From NCBI RefSeq assembly GCF_008933115.1, contig NZ_WBVO01000005.1, forward strand, positions 1-64,000: a stretch of 64,000 nt of DNA, given 5' to 3'. Below are positions 24,663 to 32,644 of the stretch, piece by piece. The DNA is from Phaeocystidibacter luteus (GTDB lineage Bacteria > Bacteroidota > Bacteroidia > Flavobacteriales > Schleiferiaceae). The position numbers were made by a program, and so were the translations under genes. The notes beneath the pieces are model-generated. The model searched no databases. It was given only the letters and a program-made list of their open reading frames with translations, and was not told the DNA's origin. Position 1 is the first letter of the stretch; each line of letters opens with the position of its first letter.

Positions 24663-25521
24663 CTGTATTTTGTGTAAACCGCAAGCGGTAAATTTTTTCG
24701 TCTTTGTACACGATATCCTGTATGTCCAAATTCCTCAACTGATTAATCGGCAACGTCAACCTGTAAATGAATTCCTCCCGGTTCAACAACTCAATGCCAC
24801 TCAGCTCGGGGTGACTTTGAAAGATCTTCGCATCGGGGTGAATTGCCGATAACAACTGTGCTCTACGCTTCTCGAAGTCTTCCGTAATTGAACGTGAGAA
24901 GAAATTGAGCATTAAGGCATAATCATCTGGAAAGAGCGTGACGGTGAGCGTGTCTTTGTTCGACACAATTCCAACCTTCTTCTCCTTGTAATACGCCCCA
25001 TCAACAACCACACTATCCGCCTCTATCCTACCTTTTGAATATTGAAGGCGCTTGCCCACAGTGCTGGTGAATGTCAAACTGTTCGCATCTACGGGCTCTT
25101 GCGTATACGCATCGATGAACGTGAGTACTGGAGTTGAATCACGATTTCCAAGCCACATGGAAACTCCAATTGCGGCTGCAATTACTCCGCCGAAAACGGC
25201 TAGCCATGGTCCAAAGCGAGATCTTTTCACCTCGGCTGGAGCTTCAAAAATGAAAGCATCCCAGTTCTTAAAGCCAGCATACTCGCTGAGTAAATTGAGA
25301 ACGTCGATTCTCGGCAACTTGTCATTCGTGTTTTTGAGGTGAGTGTAGAACCACTTTTCACTCACACTACTCTTGCAACACGCTTCGAGGTCAACCCGAA
25401 AATCTTGAATATCGGCAACACTCCAATCCGCGAATTCCTTCCTTATGGAAAGTCTTTCCTCGGCTTTATTTCTAACGGCTTCCTTGAGCCGTTCAAAGTG
25501 CTGGATGTATTCCTCTGACAT
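24649..25521 (-). CDS. single-pass membrane protein with N-terminal cytoplasmic domain
   Basis: Residues 1-100 form a helical cytoplasmic domain (WSVADIQDFRVDLEACCKSSVSEKWFYTHLKN, then LPRIDVLNLLSEYAGFKNWDAFIFE), a segment I recall from other Bacteroidota membrane proteins but which has no known function. One transmembrane helix (GPWLAVFGGVIAAAIGVSMWLG) follows. The periplasmic part (~160 aa) starts with a beta domain on TFIDAYTQEPVDANSLTFTSTV, resembling a carboxypeptidase-regulatory or Ig-like module. The layout suggests a sensor or anti-sigma-like device. The adjacent gene diverges at 25667 with about 145 bases between. Confidence 0.7.
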   Translation of the reverse strand: MSEEYIQHFERLKEAVRNKAEERLSIRKEFADWSVADIQDFRVDLEACCKSSVSEKWFYTHLKNTNDKLPRIDVLNLLSEYAGFKNWDAFIFEAPAEVKRSRFGPWLAVFGGVIAAAIGVSMWLGNRDSTPVLTFIDAYTQEPVDANSLTFTSTVGKRLQYSKGRIEADSVVVDGAYYKEKKVGIVSNKDTLTVTLFPDDYALMLNFFSRSITEDFEKRRAQLLSAIHPDAKIFQSHPELSGIELLNREEFIYRLTLPINQLRNLDIQDIVYKDEKIYRLRFTQNTDEDE

Positions 25522-25666
25522 TCGCTGACAAATCTATTCGGAAGATAGAATATTCGATTGTAAAGCTCTTGTAAAGCAGTTGCAATCGATTGACAAGCCT
25601 GTTACAGCGCGTTTTTTCGTCATCTCGATTCCTTTGGCACCAGTAACATGTAAAAACCGAATCATC

Positions 25667-26674
25667 ATGCGTACCAAAAGAATAATCGCAATAGCAATTG
25701 CAACACTCCCACTCTTCGCAGTGGCACAAGTAAGAGGAAATTACGACTATCGCAGTTCTTCAAATCAACAATTCAGACAAACAACTGTGCTCCCCACAAC
25801 GAGCGGCATAGCAAGTCTACAACCGCTCGACATCCATCACTTCACTGTAAAGGGAATGATGAATTTAGAAGCCGATTCCTATCTCGCCATCTTCACCATC
25901 ACACAGATGGGCACCACACAAGGTGAAACTGAAGCACTCGTTCGTGCAAAAACCGACAGTATCAAACAAGCACTGGTCGCCGAGGGGATAGATGTTGAAA
26001 CCTACATCGACATGATCTCCTTCGTACCGCTTTACGAAGTTCAGGTGACCAAGAAAATCTTCTCCGAAGACACTTACAATGAAGTTCCAAAGGGCTTCGA
26101 ACTCAAAAAGAACCTCCATTTCCGATACACTGATCCAGAAGTTCTCGAGCGCCTTGTGGCACTTTGCGCTGAGCAAGAAATCTATGATCTCGTTAGGGTG
26201 GATTACCACATCGAAGACATCGAGAAAAAGAAGGCCGAAATGATCGCAAAGGCAGAAACACTTTTGATGGCCGAAATGAACCGTCACAAGCGACTAATGG
26301 GCGTTGATTTCGCCGAGTTCAACGTACAAATGGCCGACGGATTCCGCAGTACGTATCCTATTGAGCGCTATCAAACGTATACGGCTTACTGCAGCAGCGC
26401 ACTAAATGTTCGCGCCGAAAACGGAACGGTGGTTCAGCACGACAAAACCACATCAGAATTCTACATGCCCATTGCCAACAAGGGCTACGACTTCGTGATG
26501 AATGCATCCATTCTCGAGCCGGTCGTTCAACTCGAGTATGAGATTGTACTTCGATACACTCCTAAACCTGAAGAGCAGGTTGTTCAGCCTCAGGTGATGA
26601 CTGAGACTGAAATCCAGCGAGAAGTGTTACTAATCACTGCTAACGGTGAAGTGATTGATTTGGAGTTGGATTGA
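25667..26674 (+). CDS. exported SIMPL/DUF541-like protein
   Basis: The start at 25667 gives the signal peptide MRTKRIIAIAIATLPLFAVAQ; upstream in-frame codons do not. The central region (IHHFTVKGMMNLEADSYLAIFTITQMGTTQGETEALVRAKTDSIKQALVAEGID) fits the N-terminal part of the SIMPL domain: a beta-strand opening, then a long helix. Next come YEVQVTKKIF and RVDYHIEDIEKKKAEMIAKAETLLMAEMNRHKRLMG, another matching helix. SIMPL proteins are periplasmic and poorly understood. A mature length of about 315 residues is longer than the basic family. It stands alone. Confidence 0.6.
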   Translation: MRTKRIIAIAIATLPLFAVAQVRGNYDYRSSSNQQFRQTTVLPTTSGIASLQPLDIHHFTVKGMMNLEADSYLAIFTITQMGTTQGETEALVRAKTDSIKQALVAEGIDVETYIDMISFVPLYEVQVTKKIFSEDTYNEVPKGFELKKNLHFRYTDPEVLERLVALCAEQEIYDLVRVDYHIEDIEKKKAEMIAKAETLLMAEMNRHKRLMGVDFAEFNVQMADGFRSTYPIERYQTYTAYCSSALNVRAENGTVVQHDKTTSEFYMPIANKGYDFVMNASILEPVVQLEYEIVLRYTPKPEEQVVQPQVMTETEIQREVLLITANGEVIDLELD

Positions 26675-26717
26675 GGTTGAAAGGTCGGGTCTTGCTAGGG
26701 GGTGAGGCCCGACTTTC

Positions 26718-27917
26718 TCATACTTTCGCCTTGGATGACATTCCGATGACCGCCAAGTAAATCAGCAAAGGCACCATGGGCACCATAAACCTCGAGGCGT
26801 TTATCGGTCCCGTTATACCAACCACATAGGCGACAATGACAAACGCCCAAATAACGTGCTCTTGCTTCCTGTGCCGCCATGCCCCAATCAAGGCTAACAG
26901 CGCTCTCACTCCATTGATGAGTGCAATGGGGATAAGCACCAGTATGGTCACAGGATTTAAGCTCCTCAGGTATCCCAACACACCGCCCTCGCGATGGGCG
27001 AAACCTTCCTCAATAGTAGTTGGGAGAAGAAACTGAAGATCGAACCTGCCTGGGTCGATTACACCGCGGATTGCGCCTACCGTATGAAACATCAGGTAAC
27101 TAAACGGGGCTGATTTTACATCCGAATAGAAGGACTGGTTATAGACTTCGACCTTCTCCGCATAAGGCACATTCTCTGTCGCCTTCTTAATGGAATCATT
27201 CACCTCTGCAGCATACTCTGCCCCGAATCGATAAACATCAAATTGATACTTGTTGTAATGCAGGGCATTGATGTGCTGAATACTCGAAAACTCGAAGGCA
27301 CCCGTACGGTGTTTGTTCCAGCTCATGTACCCAAGGCTGAGCGCGAAGGGAATCAGCATAAAGGCGAACCAACCTCGGTATGTGCGCATGAAAAAGGCTA
27401 CGAGGCACAGTATGATTGGCAAGAACAAAAAGACCGGCTTAATGAAGGGCAGGAGCGTCAGAAGTAAGACCGCATTCCACATCTTCCGCTTCTGAATCGA
27501 TTCAAACAAAAACCACAATGCGGTCATGGATAGCACTTCGGCCATGACTTTATCTGCATAGAGAAAGACGTTCAAACTGAAAAAAGTAAGAAGCAAAACG
27601 AGTCGCCATTGGCGCTTAGTGAGCTCCTTCAAGTTTAAGAAGCGCACGAGCCTCCAAAAGACGAGAATGACCAATAGATTTTGAAGAAGAACCGCTCCCC
27701 AAACTCCAGTGACCTTTAAGACAAACGGGTAAAGAGGGGGGCGCTTAGAAAGCGCAACTGGATCTTGAATCTGTTTCCAGAGATTGTCTGCCTTGAAAAG
27801 ATATTCCTCGCTATCCACCAACATTACATCCCCAAAAAACAGTGTAACGGCGGCCGAGAGCACTAGTAGGGTTAACACCAGAGCGAGGTAAACTTGCTGA
27901 CGAGAAAACCGATTCAT
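26718..27917 (-). CDS. multi-pass membrane protein, GT-C glycosyltransferase-like
   Basis: About ten hydrophobic segments are visible (VYLALVLTLLVLSAAVTLFFG, LQNLLVILVFWRLVRFLN, LVLLLTFFSLNVFLYA, PVFLFLPIILCLVAFFM, and others). A first periplasmic loop has the acidic pair DVMLVDSEEYLFKADN, and SKRPPLYPFVLKVTG is reminiscent of PMT/ArnT-type GT-C enzymes, which transfer sugars from polyprenyl phosphates. The fit is to the fold, not to a specific family. The start at 27917 (MNRFSRQQ) is preferred because the longer frame runs into the terminator of the gene at 27997. No polysaccharide genes flank it. Confidence 0.6.
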   Translation of the reverse strand: MNRFSRQQVYLALVLTLLVLSAAVTLFFGDVMLVDSEEYLFKADNLWKQIQDPVALSKRPPLYPFVLKVTGVWGAVLLQNLLVILVFWRLVRFLNLKELTKRQWRLVLLLTFFSLNVFLYADKVMAEVLSMTALWFLFESIQKRKMWNAVLLLTLLPFIKPVFLFLPIILCLVAFFMRTYRGWFAFMLIPFALSLGYMSWNKHRTGAFEFSSIQHINALHYNKYQFDVYRFGAEYAAEVNDSIKKATENVPYAEKVEVYNQSFYSDVKSAPFSYLMFHTVGAIRGVIDPGRFDLQFLLPTTIEEGFAHREGGVLGYLRSLNPVTILVLIPIALINGVRALLALIGAWRHRKQEHVIWAFVIVAYVVGITGPINASRFMVPMVPLLIYLAVIGMSSKAKV

Positions 27918-27936
27918 CACCACAAAATACGGGAAT

Positions 27937-27973
27937 AAAAAAACCACGCTGCCCTAGGTGGTAGGCAACGTGG
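27937..27973 (-). terminator. intrinsic terminator of the T9SS cargo gene
   Basis: Ten-base stem CCACGCTGCC / GGCAACGTGG (one G-U-like mismatch), followed on the minus strand by a run of seven T. It lies 24 bases past the stop at 27997. Confidence 0.75.
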
Positions 27974-27996
27974 CTTAAAGCAGAGTCTAACGATTG

Positions 27997-30258
27997 TTAT
28001 CTGATAACAACGTTAACGTTACGCTGAGCATGTTCATTGCTCAAGCTCAAAATGTACATGCCTGTTTGAATGGCAGATACATCAATTCTGTTGGTTTCGG
28101 TAGTTCCGTGCGCAAGCACTCTACCATTCATGTCGATAATCTTGTATTCGAGTTCACCTTCAACCCCGTCAATCTGAATGAAGTCTTCAGCCGGCTGAGG
28201 ATAAATGAGCACGCTTTCAAGTTCGTTTTCGTCGATTCCCACTTCAAAGGTTCCTTTAAAGATGAAAGGAACAATGTCGCCACTTGTGCTCATAGCCCCA
28301 CGCGTAGTGGTAGTACTTGAAACAACAGAGAGGTTGTTAATTGAATATGGCATTGATTGCGCCTCGAGCAATGGAAGTTCAAGTGCTCCACTGTCGATCA
28401 CTAGTGTAAGCTTAGGATTGGCAGAAGACTGAATCAAGTAAGCCACCTGTGGCAAATCAAAACTCACGGCTTCGTCGCCAGCTTGCACTCCATTTACGGT
28501 TTGAGTTAGTCCTGTTCCATCTGCCACGATGAGGCGAACTCCTCCAGTTTTGCCACTCATCGTAGCGCCTGGAATCACAATTTCTTCTACTGCAAGGGTA
28601 GCGTCATGTCCACCGATTGTGATATCCATAGAGTAGATCGACTGGTCGTCGAACACTGTGAAGTCATCGCCCGAAAGCGGGTTGTCGATAAGGTACACTC
28701 CGCTAGCAGAATCTGTTGCTACAACAATCGAGTCGGAGATGGTAAGGCATCCACCCTTTTGACCAACGATGTGGTACACCCCAGAATTTGAGATTGTAAC
28801 GATGGTGGAATTGAATGAGAATGGCACGTAACCGTAAAGGAAAGCGTGGTTGTCAAAACTGCTCACGTTCGTCAACTCAATTTGATTTGGTTGAGGCTGA
28901 CTTCCTAGAGGCTTGACTGGGGCATTCACTTCTACGGTATACTCGGCAACTAGGTTTCCATCAACGTGACATGTATAGGTTGTAGTTGCGCTAGGAGAAG
29001 CAATTGTGACAGCTGTGTTCGTGCTGGACAACCCCGTTGCAGGAGCCCAAGCGTATGTGCTGCCAGAAGTTGGTGCTTGTAGGGCAACTACGCCACCCGT
29101 GCAGATTCCGAAAGTGTCTACATCAATGCTCGATACATTAACTTCAAATTGAAGTGAGTTAACGCCATTGCGCGGGCAGTTATCATCCGTAATATACACG
29201 GCAAACTGATAGGTTCCAGCTGCACCTTGAGGCACAACCCATAGGAACTCAGTATTGTTTGTTAGAGTGCTTACCAACCCTGATTGAGGAGCAAGTGGAC
29301 TGAGTAGTGCATTCCCTGGCAGTGAACCTCCGCCTCTTAATTCAGCTGTGATTTGCTGAGGAGTCATGTTCGGGTTCATGTCGCTATCTGTGGCCTGAAT
29401 TCGGAAATAAATCGAATCGCCCGGTAGTCCATTTGTTGAGTAGAGGATTGAGTCTTGTGTTGACCATCCTGACGCATTTGTAAGTGCAATGTTAGGATTG
29501 CTGTTCGTGGAGCCCGGAGCTGTGCTGGTCACTATTCTGATATCCGCTTGAACTACCGAAGTAGTCTGTCCATTCGCATCAGTTCCTGTAACATCAAAAC
29601 CTGCAATGTACGCTCCTTGGGTGGTGGTTCCTACATAGAAAGTATTACCGATGAGCACATCATTTGGACTTGTCGGGTTGGAAATGCTATACCCTGTGTT
29701 GAAGGTTACACCCGTGGCTGCATTTACAAGTGGTTCAGCCATGCTTAGGCTTGTTGACAATCCCTCTGGGTTAATTACGGGGAGGAAAAGTCTCTTTCCG
29801 TTTTCGTCGTAATGATTGTACAAATCAAAACGAGGGGAGCTCAAATTAGCTCCGGCCGCATGTAGAACAGATTCAATATAAAGATTGCCTGAACCGCTTA
29901 CGTTATCTGTGATGGGGCGACAACACTCATCGTATGCAACTACCAGGTTTGAACCGGCGGTTACGTTCATAGTGATATTAGTCGCTTTGTAGATATACAC
30001 CTCGTAGCCATCCATAGCACCGCAACCTGCTGGAAACTTGTTGAAAGTTTGCATTGCTGCAGAAACGGATGTACTGCCTACATCTATAGTAACATTGGCA
30101 GGCATAGAGATTCCAGAGGGGTCTCTGATAAGCTCTACATAAACATCATACTGATTGTTGCCTAGGGCGTCCCAGTAAATCTGGCCGCCTTTGATGTGTG
30201 TCCCGTAAGATGAAAGGGAAACAAGTGCAACTACTAGCGAGAGTAGCAATTTTTTCAT
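27997..30258 (-). CDS. secreted protein with T9SS type A sorting domain
   Basis: Signal peptide MKKLLLSLVVALVSLSSYG, then THIKGGQIYWDALGNNQYDVYVELIRDPSG. The latter is the opening found in many Bacteroidota T9SS surface proteins (usually THIVGG...YxLxNNxYxxT). Domains after this include a putative Ig-like or adhesion region up to about residue 350, a PKD-like segment (STYAWAPATGLSSTNTAVTI with a TTYTCHV strand), and a C-terminal sorting domain (VLIYPQPAEDFIQIDGVEGELEYKIIDMNGRVL, TGMYILSLSN). It should be exported by the type IX system and bound to the surface. It is monocistronic with its own terminator. An ATG at 30264 is an alternative start. Confidence 0.85.
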   Translation of the reverse strand: MKKLLLSLVVALVSLSSYGTHIKGGQIYWDALGNNQYDVYVELIRDPSGISMPANVTIDVGSTSVSAAMQTFNKFPAGCGAMDGYEVYIYKATNITMNVTAGSNLVVAYDECCRPITDNVSGSGNLYIESVLHAAGANLSSPRFDLYNHYDENGKRLFLPVINPEGLSTSLSMAEPLVNAATGVTFNTGYSISNPTSPNDVLIGNTFYVGTTTQGAYIAGFDVTGTDANGQTTSVVQADIRIVTSTAPGSTNSNPNIALTNASGWSTQDSILYSTNGLPGDSIYFRIQATDSDMNPNMTPQQITAELRGGGSLPGNALLSPLAPQSGLVSTLTNNTEFLWVVPQGAAGTYQFAVYITDDNCPRNGVNSLQFEVNVSSIDVDTFGICTGGVVALQAPTSGSTYAWAPATGLSSTNTAVTIASPSATTTYTCHVDGNLVAEYTVEVNAPVKPLGSQPQPNQIELTNVSSFDNHAFLYGYVPFSFNSTIVTISNSGVYHIVGQKGGCLTISDSIVVATDSASGVYLIDNPLSGDDFTVFDDQSIYSMDITIGGHDATLAVEEIVIPGATMSGKTGGVRLIVADGTGLTQTVNGVQAGDEAVSFDLPQVAYLIQSSANPKLTLVIDSGALELPLLEAQSMPYSINNLSVVSSTTTTRGAMSTSGDIVPFIFKGTFEVGIDENELESVLIYPQPAEDFIQIDGVEGELEYKIIDMNGRVLAHGTTETNRIDVSAIQTGMYILSLSNEHAQRNVNVVIR

Positions 30259-30379
30259 GGTCATAGAGAATTTTGAGAAATGTAAAAGAACTGCACACGA
30301 GAGTTAAAACCTATACAGACTGAGTATACGCTTAACGGCAAAATGAGAGAGAGGGCCTTTTACCGATTTCCCGAAACAG

Positions 30380-30423
30380 AGAGTCCCGCTCATTGGCGGG
30401 ACTCTGCTCCGATTAATCGGAAG
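30380..30423. repeat. GC hairpin plus GATTAATCGGAAG motif (dispersed copy)
   Basis: Ten-base stem AGAGTCCCGC / GCGGGACTCT with a six-base loop (30380-30405), followed by the 12-base palindrome CCGATTAATCGG (30409-30420) and AAG. The 13 bases GATTAATCGGAAG also occur at 61-73, again right after a TCCCGC hairpin. Confidence 0.7.
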
Positions 30424-30570
30424 GCTAAATACTCATTACTACTGAAACTATTACGTGGCGAATACGGGAGAGGGGGCCAAGCGAAAGAAAAAAGTTTGGC
30501 AACAGGTCGATCCGACAATGAGGGGCATCAACGCAAAAAGGGGGGCGAACTATCCATTCCGTCACCCTAA

Positions 30571-30811
30571 AAGTCTAGATCAAAAGCCCTTATAAAAACT
30601 TAGACACCCGGTTAGAATGATATTCGATCAATTGTACTCTAGCTCTGGAATGACATGGATTCTGGCATGAGTTCTTCCGGCATTAAGCTTCAAACTTATC
30701 AACACCTGTTAATAACTTTTTACCCTAAATACCCTGTTTTACAGCTAGTTAACAAAACCAAGCAGCACGGTTTACGTTAGGTGTGTAGTATTGTATCAAA
30801 ATAAACGCACC
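30571..30811. other. intergenic region with two inverted DnaA-box-like sequences
   Basis: No gene. TTATCAACA (30696-30704) and TGTTAATAA (30707-30715) both fit TTATNNACA in opposite orientations, and are set in an AT-rich stretch. This may be coincidence or an origin-like or regulatory site. The rest shows nothing. Confidence 0.3.
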
Positions 30812-30970
30812 ATGATTGTAGCAGAAGAAACACAGCTGAATCATTTCATCACACGCCGCATGCTTCGCTATTGCAAAGAAGTAGGATTCAACTACTACGA
30901 GTCGGCACAAGCCATGCACCTATCGCCCGGCGAAAGAGAGCGGTATGAAACCGAGTGGCTCGAAAACTAG
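30812..30970 (+). CDS. small protein, 52 aa
   Basis: ATG at 30812, TAG at 30968. The peptide begins MIVAEETQLNHFITRRMLRY and ends ERERYETEWLEN. It is charged and helical, with no signal peptide. The sequence just upstream (TTGTATCAAAA, then ATG) resembles that before the thioesterase gene at 31052, which carries TTTGTATCAAAG; this supports transcription. Not recognised. It may be a small conserved regulator, and is too short for most gene callers. Confidence 0.45.
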   Translation: MIVAEETQLNHFITRRMLRYCKEVGFNYYESAQAMHLSPGERERYETEWLEN

Positions 30971-31026
30971 GGTCTATCTCAACATCGAACTGACTTATAT
31001 CATTCGCACAGGGTTGGCGAGTGAAG

Positions 31027-31034
31027 TACCTTTG
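31027..31034 (+). promoter_or_regulatory. TAnnTTTG -7 element before acyl-CoA thioesterase
   Basis: TACCTTTG matches the Bacteroidota -7 consensus, 17 bases before the ATG at 31052. No good TTG element was found at the expected distance upstream. Confidence 0.4.
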
Positions 31035-31051
31035 TATCAAAGCAAAGGAAC

Positions 31052-31444
31052 ATGAGATTTCACACCAGAAAATGGATCAAACCCGAAGACCTCAACCCGA
31101 ACGGGACGCTCTTCGGTGGTAGCCTCCTCCGCTGGATCGACGAAGAGGCGGCTATCTATGCCCACATTCAACTCGACAATGTCCGCGTAGTCACGAAGTA
31201 CATTTCCGAAATAAACTTCATATCCTCCGCCGTACAAGGCGATATTATCGAGCTTGGTATCATCGCAACCGACTTCGGCAAAACGTCAATCACCCTCGCT
31301 GTTGAGGTGCGAAACAAGCTCACACAAAAGACCATCCTCAAAATCGATAAAATGGTCTTCGTAAACCTAAACGAAGAGGGTGTGCCTACGCCGCATGGGA
31401 AGACGGAGATAGAGAGGGTGGTGGATAGGATTCAGGATAAATAA
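31052..31444 (+). CDS. acyl-CoA thioesterase, hotdog fold
   Basis: Second hotdog thioesterase in the window, same group as the gene at 7188. Marks are KPEDLNPNGTLFGGSLLRWIDEEAAIYA (the Asn, the LFGG turn and the DEE helix), VVTKYISEINFISSAVQGDIIELG and KMVFVNLNEEG. It hydrolyses acyl-CoA thioesters in the cytoplasm; chain-length preference is unknown. The protein is complete at 130 residues. The two copies differ strongly outside the motifs, so they are old paralogues rather than a recent duplication. The 3' end is followed by hairpin-rich DNA and a terminator at 31552. Confidence 0.88.
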   Translation: MRFHTRKWIKPEDLNPNGTLFGGSLLRWIDEEAAIYAHIQLDNVRVVTKYISEINFISSAVQGDIIELGIIATDFGKTSITLAVEVRNKLTQKTILKIDKMVFVNLNEEGVPTPHGKTEIERVVDRIQDK

Positions 31445-31445
31445 G

Positions 31446-31496
31446 TTCGCCTCCGGCGAAAAGTCAGCCATAGGCTGAAAGGTCGCTAATCGCGAC
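31446..31496. repeat. cluster of three mini-palindromes
   Basis: TTCGCC-tcc-GGCGAA (31446-31460), TCAGCC-ata-GGCTGA (31464-31478) and GTCGC-taatc-GCGAC (31482-31496), back to back just after the thioesterase stop. Two of them have a six-base stem and a three-base loop, like the array that starts at 31597. Confidence 0.8.
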
Positions 31497-31551
31497 AAGG
31501 CTCGCTCCGCTCGCAAGATAGCGTACGGAAATAAAGCCGATCTATAAATCT

Positions 31552-31585
31552 AAAGAGCCCAACAGGAATACTGCTGGGCTCTTTT
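31552..31585 (+). terminator. intrinsic terminator after acyl-CoA thioesterase
   Basis: Ten-base stem AAAGAGCCCA / TGGGCTCTTT, with CAG/CTG extending pairing within the loop and a T-run following. It lies about 107 bases downstream of the stop, past the palindrome cluster. Confidence 0.8.
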
Positions 31586-31596
31586 AGTTATGCTAC

Positions 31597-32136
31597 TGTC
31601 GGAAACCGACATTCTTTATTGCGAAGAAATCCTTACTACGAAGTAGTCTTGTTGCAAAGCAACCTTGCCACGCAGTGGCCTTGCTGCATCGTAGCCTTAT
31701 TGCGAAGCAATCCTTACTACGAAGTAGTCTTGTTGCAAAGCAACCTTGCCACGCAGTGGCCTTGCTGCCCCGCAGCCTTATTGCGAAGCAATCCTTACTA
31801 CGAAGTGGTCTTGTTGCTAAGCAACCTTAGCCACGCAGTGGCCTTGCTGCCCCGCAGCCTTATTGCGAAGCAATCCTTACTACGAAGTAGTCTTGTTGCA
31901 AAGCAACCTTGCCACGCAGTGGCCTTGCTGCCCCGCAGCCTTATTGCGAAGCAATCCTTACTACGAAGTAGTCTTGTTGCAAAGCAACCTTGCCACGCAA
32001 TAGCCTTACTGCCCCGCAGCCTTATTGCGAAGCAATTCTTACTACGAAGTAGTCTTGTTGCAAAGCAACCTTGCCACGCAGTGGCCTTGCTGCCCCGCAG
32101 CCTTATTGCGAAGCAATTCTCATCGCCTCCGGCGAT
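31597..32136. repeat. array of 81-base repeats made of mini-palindromes
   Basis: Six full units start at 31618, 31699, 31780, 31862, 31943 and 32024, with a partial seventh at 32105. The period is 81 (82 once). Each unit is five 13-base hairpins, 5-base stem and 3-base loop, separated by CTT or CCTT: ATTGC-gaa-GCAAT, ACTAC-gaa-GTAGT, GTTGC-aaa-GCAAC, GCCAC-gca-GTGGC, GCTGC-ccc-GCAGC. The array is bounded by TGTCGG-aaa-CCGACA (31597-31611) and ATCGCC-tcc-GGCGAT (32122-32136). It sits between convergent genes. Because 81 is divisible by three, long open frames exist on both strands, but they are by-products. Confidence 0.95.
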
Positions 32137-32137
32137 C

Positions 32138-32635
32138 CTACTCCACAATCACCTCCACCGTCGCACTCATCTCCTCACCATAGCTCTGGTGAAGACCGTT
32201 TGCGAACTGCATAGTAAGTGTGTATGCTCCTGGCTCTAGTTCGAGGTCGGTTTCCGTTTGGCCACCACCGTAGTGGATGTGCTGCTCGTCGGCCGGAACT
32301 ACATCTCCCTTAGAAATGTGACCCTTGTTGATGATGATGTGATGGTGACCCGTACCCACAACTAGTTCTCCAGCTGGGTTGACAGTCATTCCCTCCACAC
32401 CCATCTCTACGTGGAGTGGAGAAGAAACGGTAGATCCGTCTTCAATATTTACAAAGTATACACGCGCACCCTCTGGAACTGCCAAGTTCTCATCTTCTGG
32501 CATAGTGATCTCTTCCTCCTCCTGTGACATTTCTGTCTCCATTTCAGGAGCAGTAGTATCGTCCGACTTACTCTCAGAGTTGCAAGCGGTAAATACCAAA
32601 ATGGATGATGCAAATAGAAGTTTCGTGATTTTCAT
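32138..32635 (-). CDS. DUF4399 domain lipoprotein
   Basis: Lipoprotein signal MKITKLLFASSILVFTACNS (Cys at 18), then an acidic linker (METEMSQEEEEITMPEDEN) and a DUF4399-type domain: VYFVNIEDGSTVSSPLHVEMGVEGM, TGHHHIIINKG, VPADEQHIHYGGGQTETDLELEPGAYTLTMQFANG. The His-rich motifs and strand pattern are those of this family, whose function is unknown; the Ig-like domain may bind a metal or a ligand. The 3' end is only 1 base from the last palindrome of the repeat array. It lies 9 bases downstream of the biotin carrier gene on the same strand. Confidence 0.85.
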   Translation of the reverse strand: MKITKLLFASSILVFTACNSESKSDDTTAPEMETEMSQEEEEITMPEDENLAVPEGARVYFVNIEDGSTVSSPLHVEMGVEGMTVNPAGELVVGTGHHHIIINKGHISKGDVVPADEQHIHYGGGQTETDLELEPGAYTLTMQFANGLHQSYGEEMSATVEVIVE

Positions 32636-32644
32636 AGTGCAGTG

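Noticed and set aside
30343-30570. 75-residue open frame through the hairpin at 30380
   Set aside because: It reads through the dispersed palindromic element and has no gene-like features.
31597-32136. CRISPR array
   Set aside because: The units are tandem without unique spacers, and no cas genes occur in the window.
31619-32239. Long open frames on both strands across the 81-base repeats
   Set aside because: The period is divisible by three and the palindromes keep both strands open; the products are periodic, Cys/Leu- and Arg-rich and unlike proteins, so they are not listed as genes.
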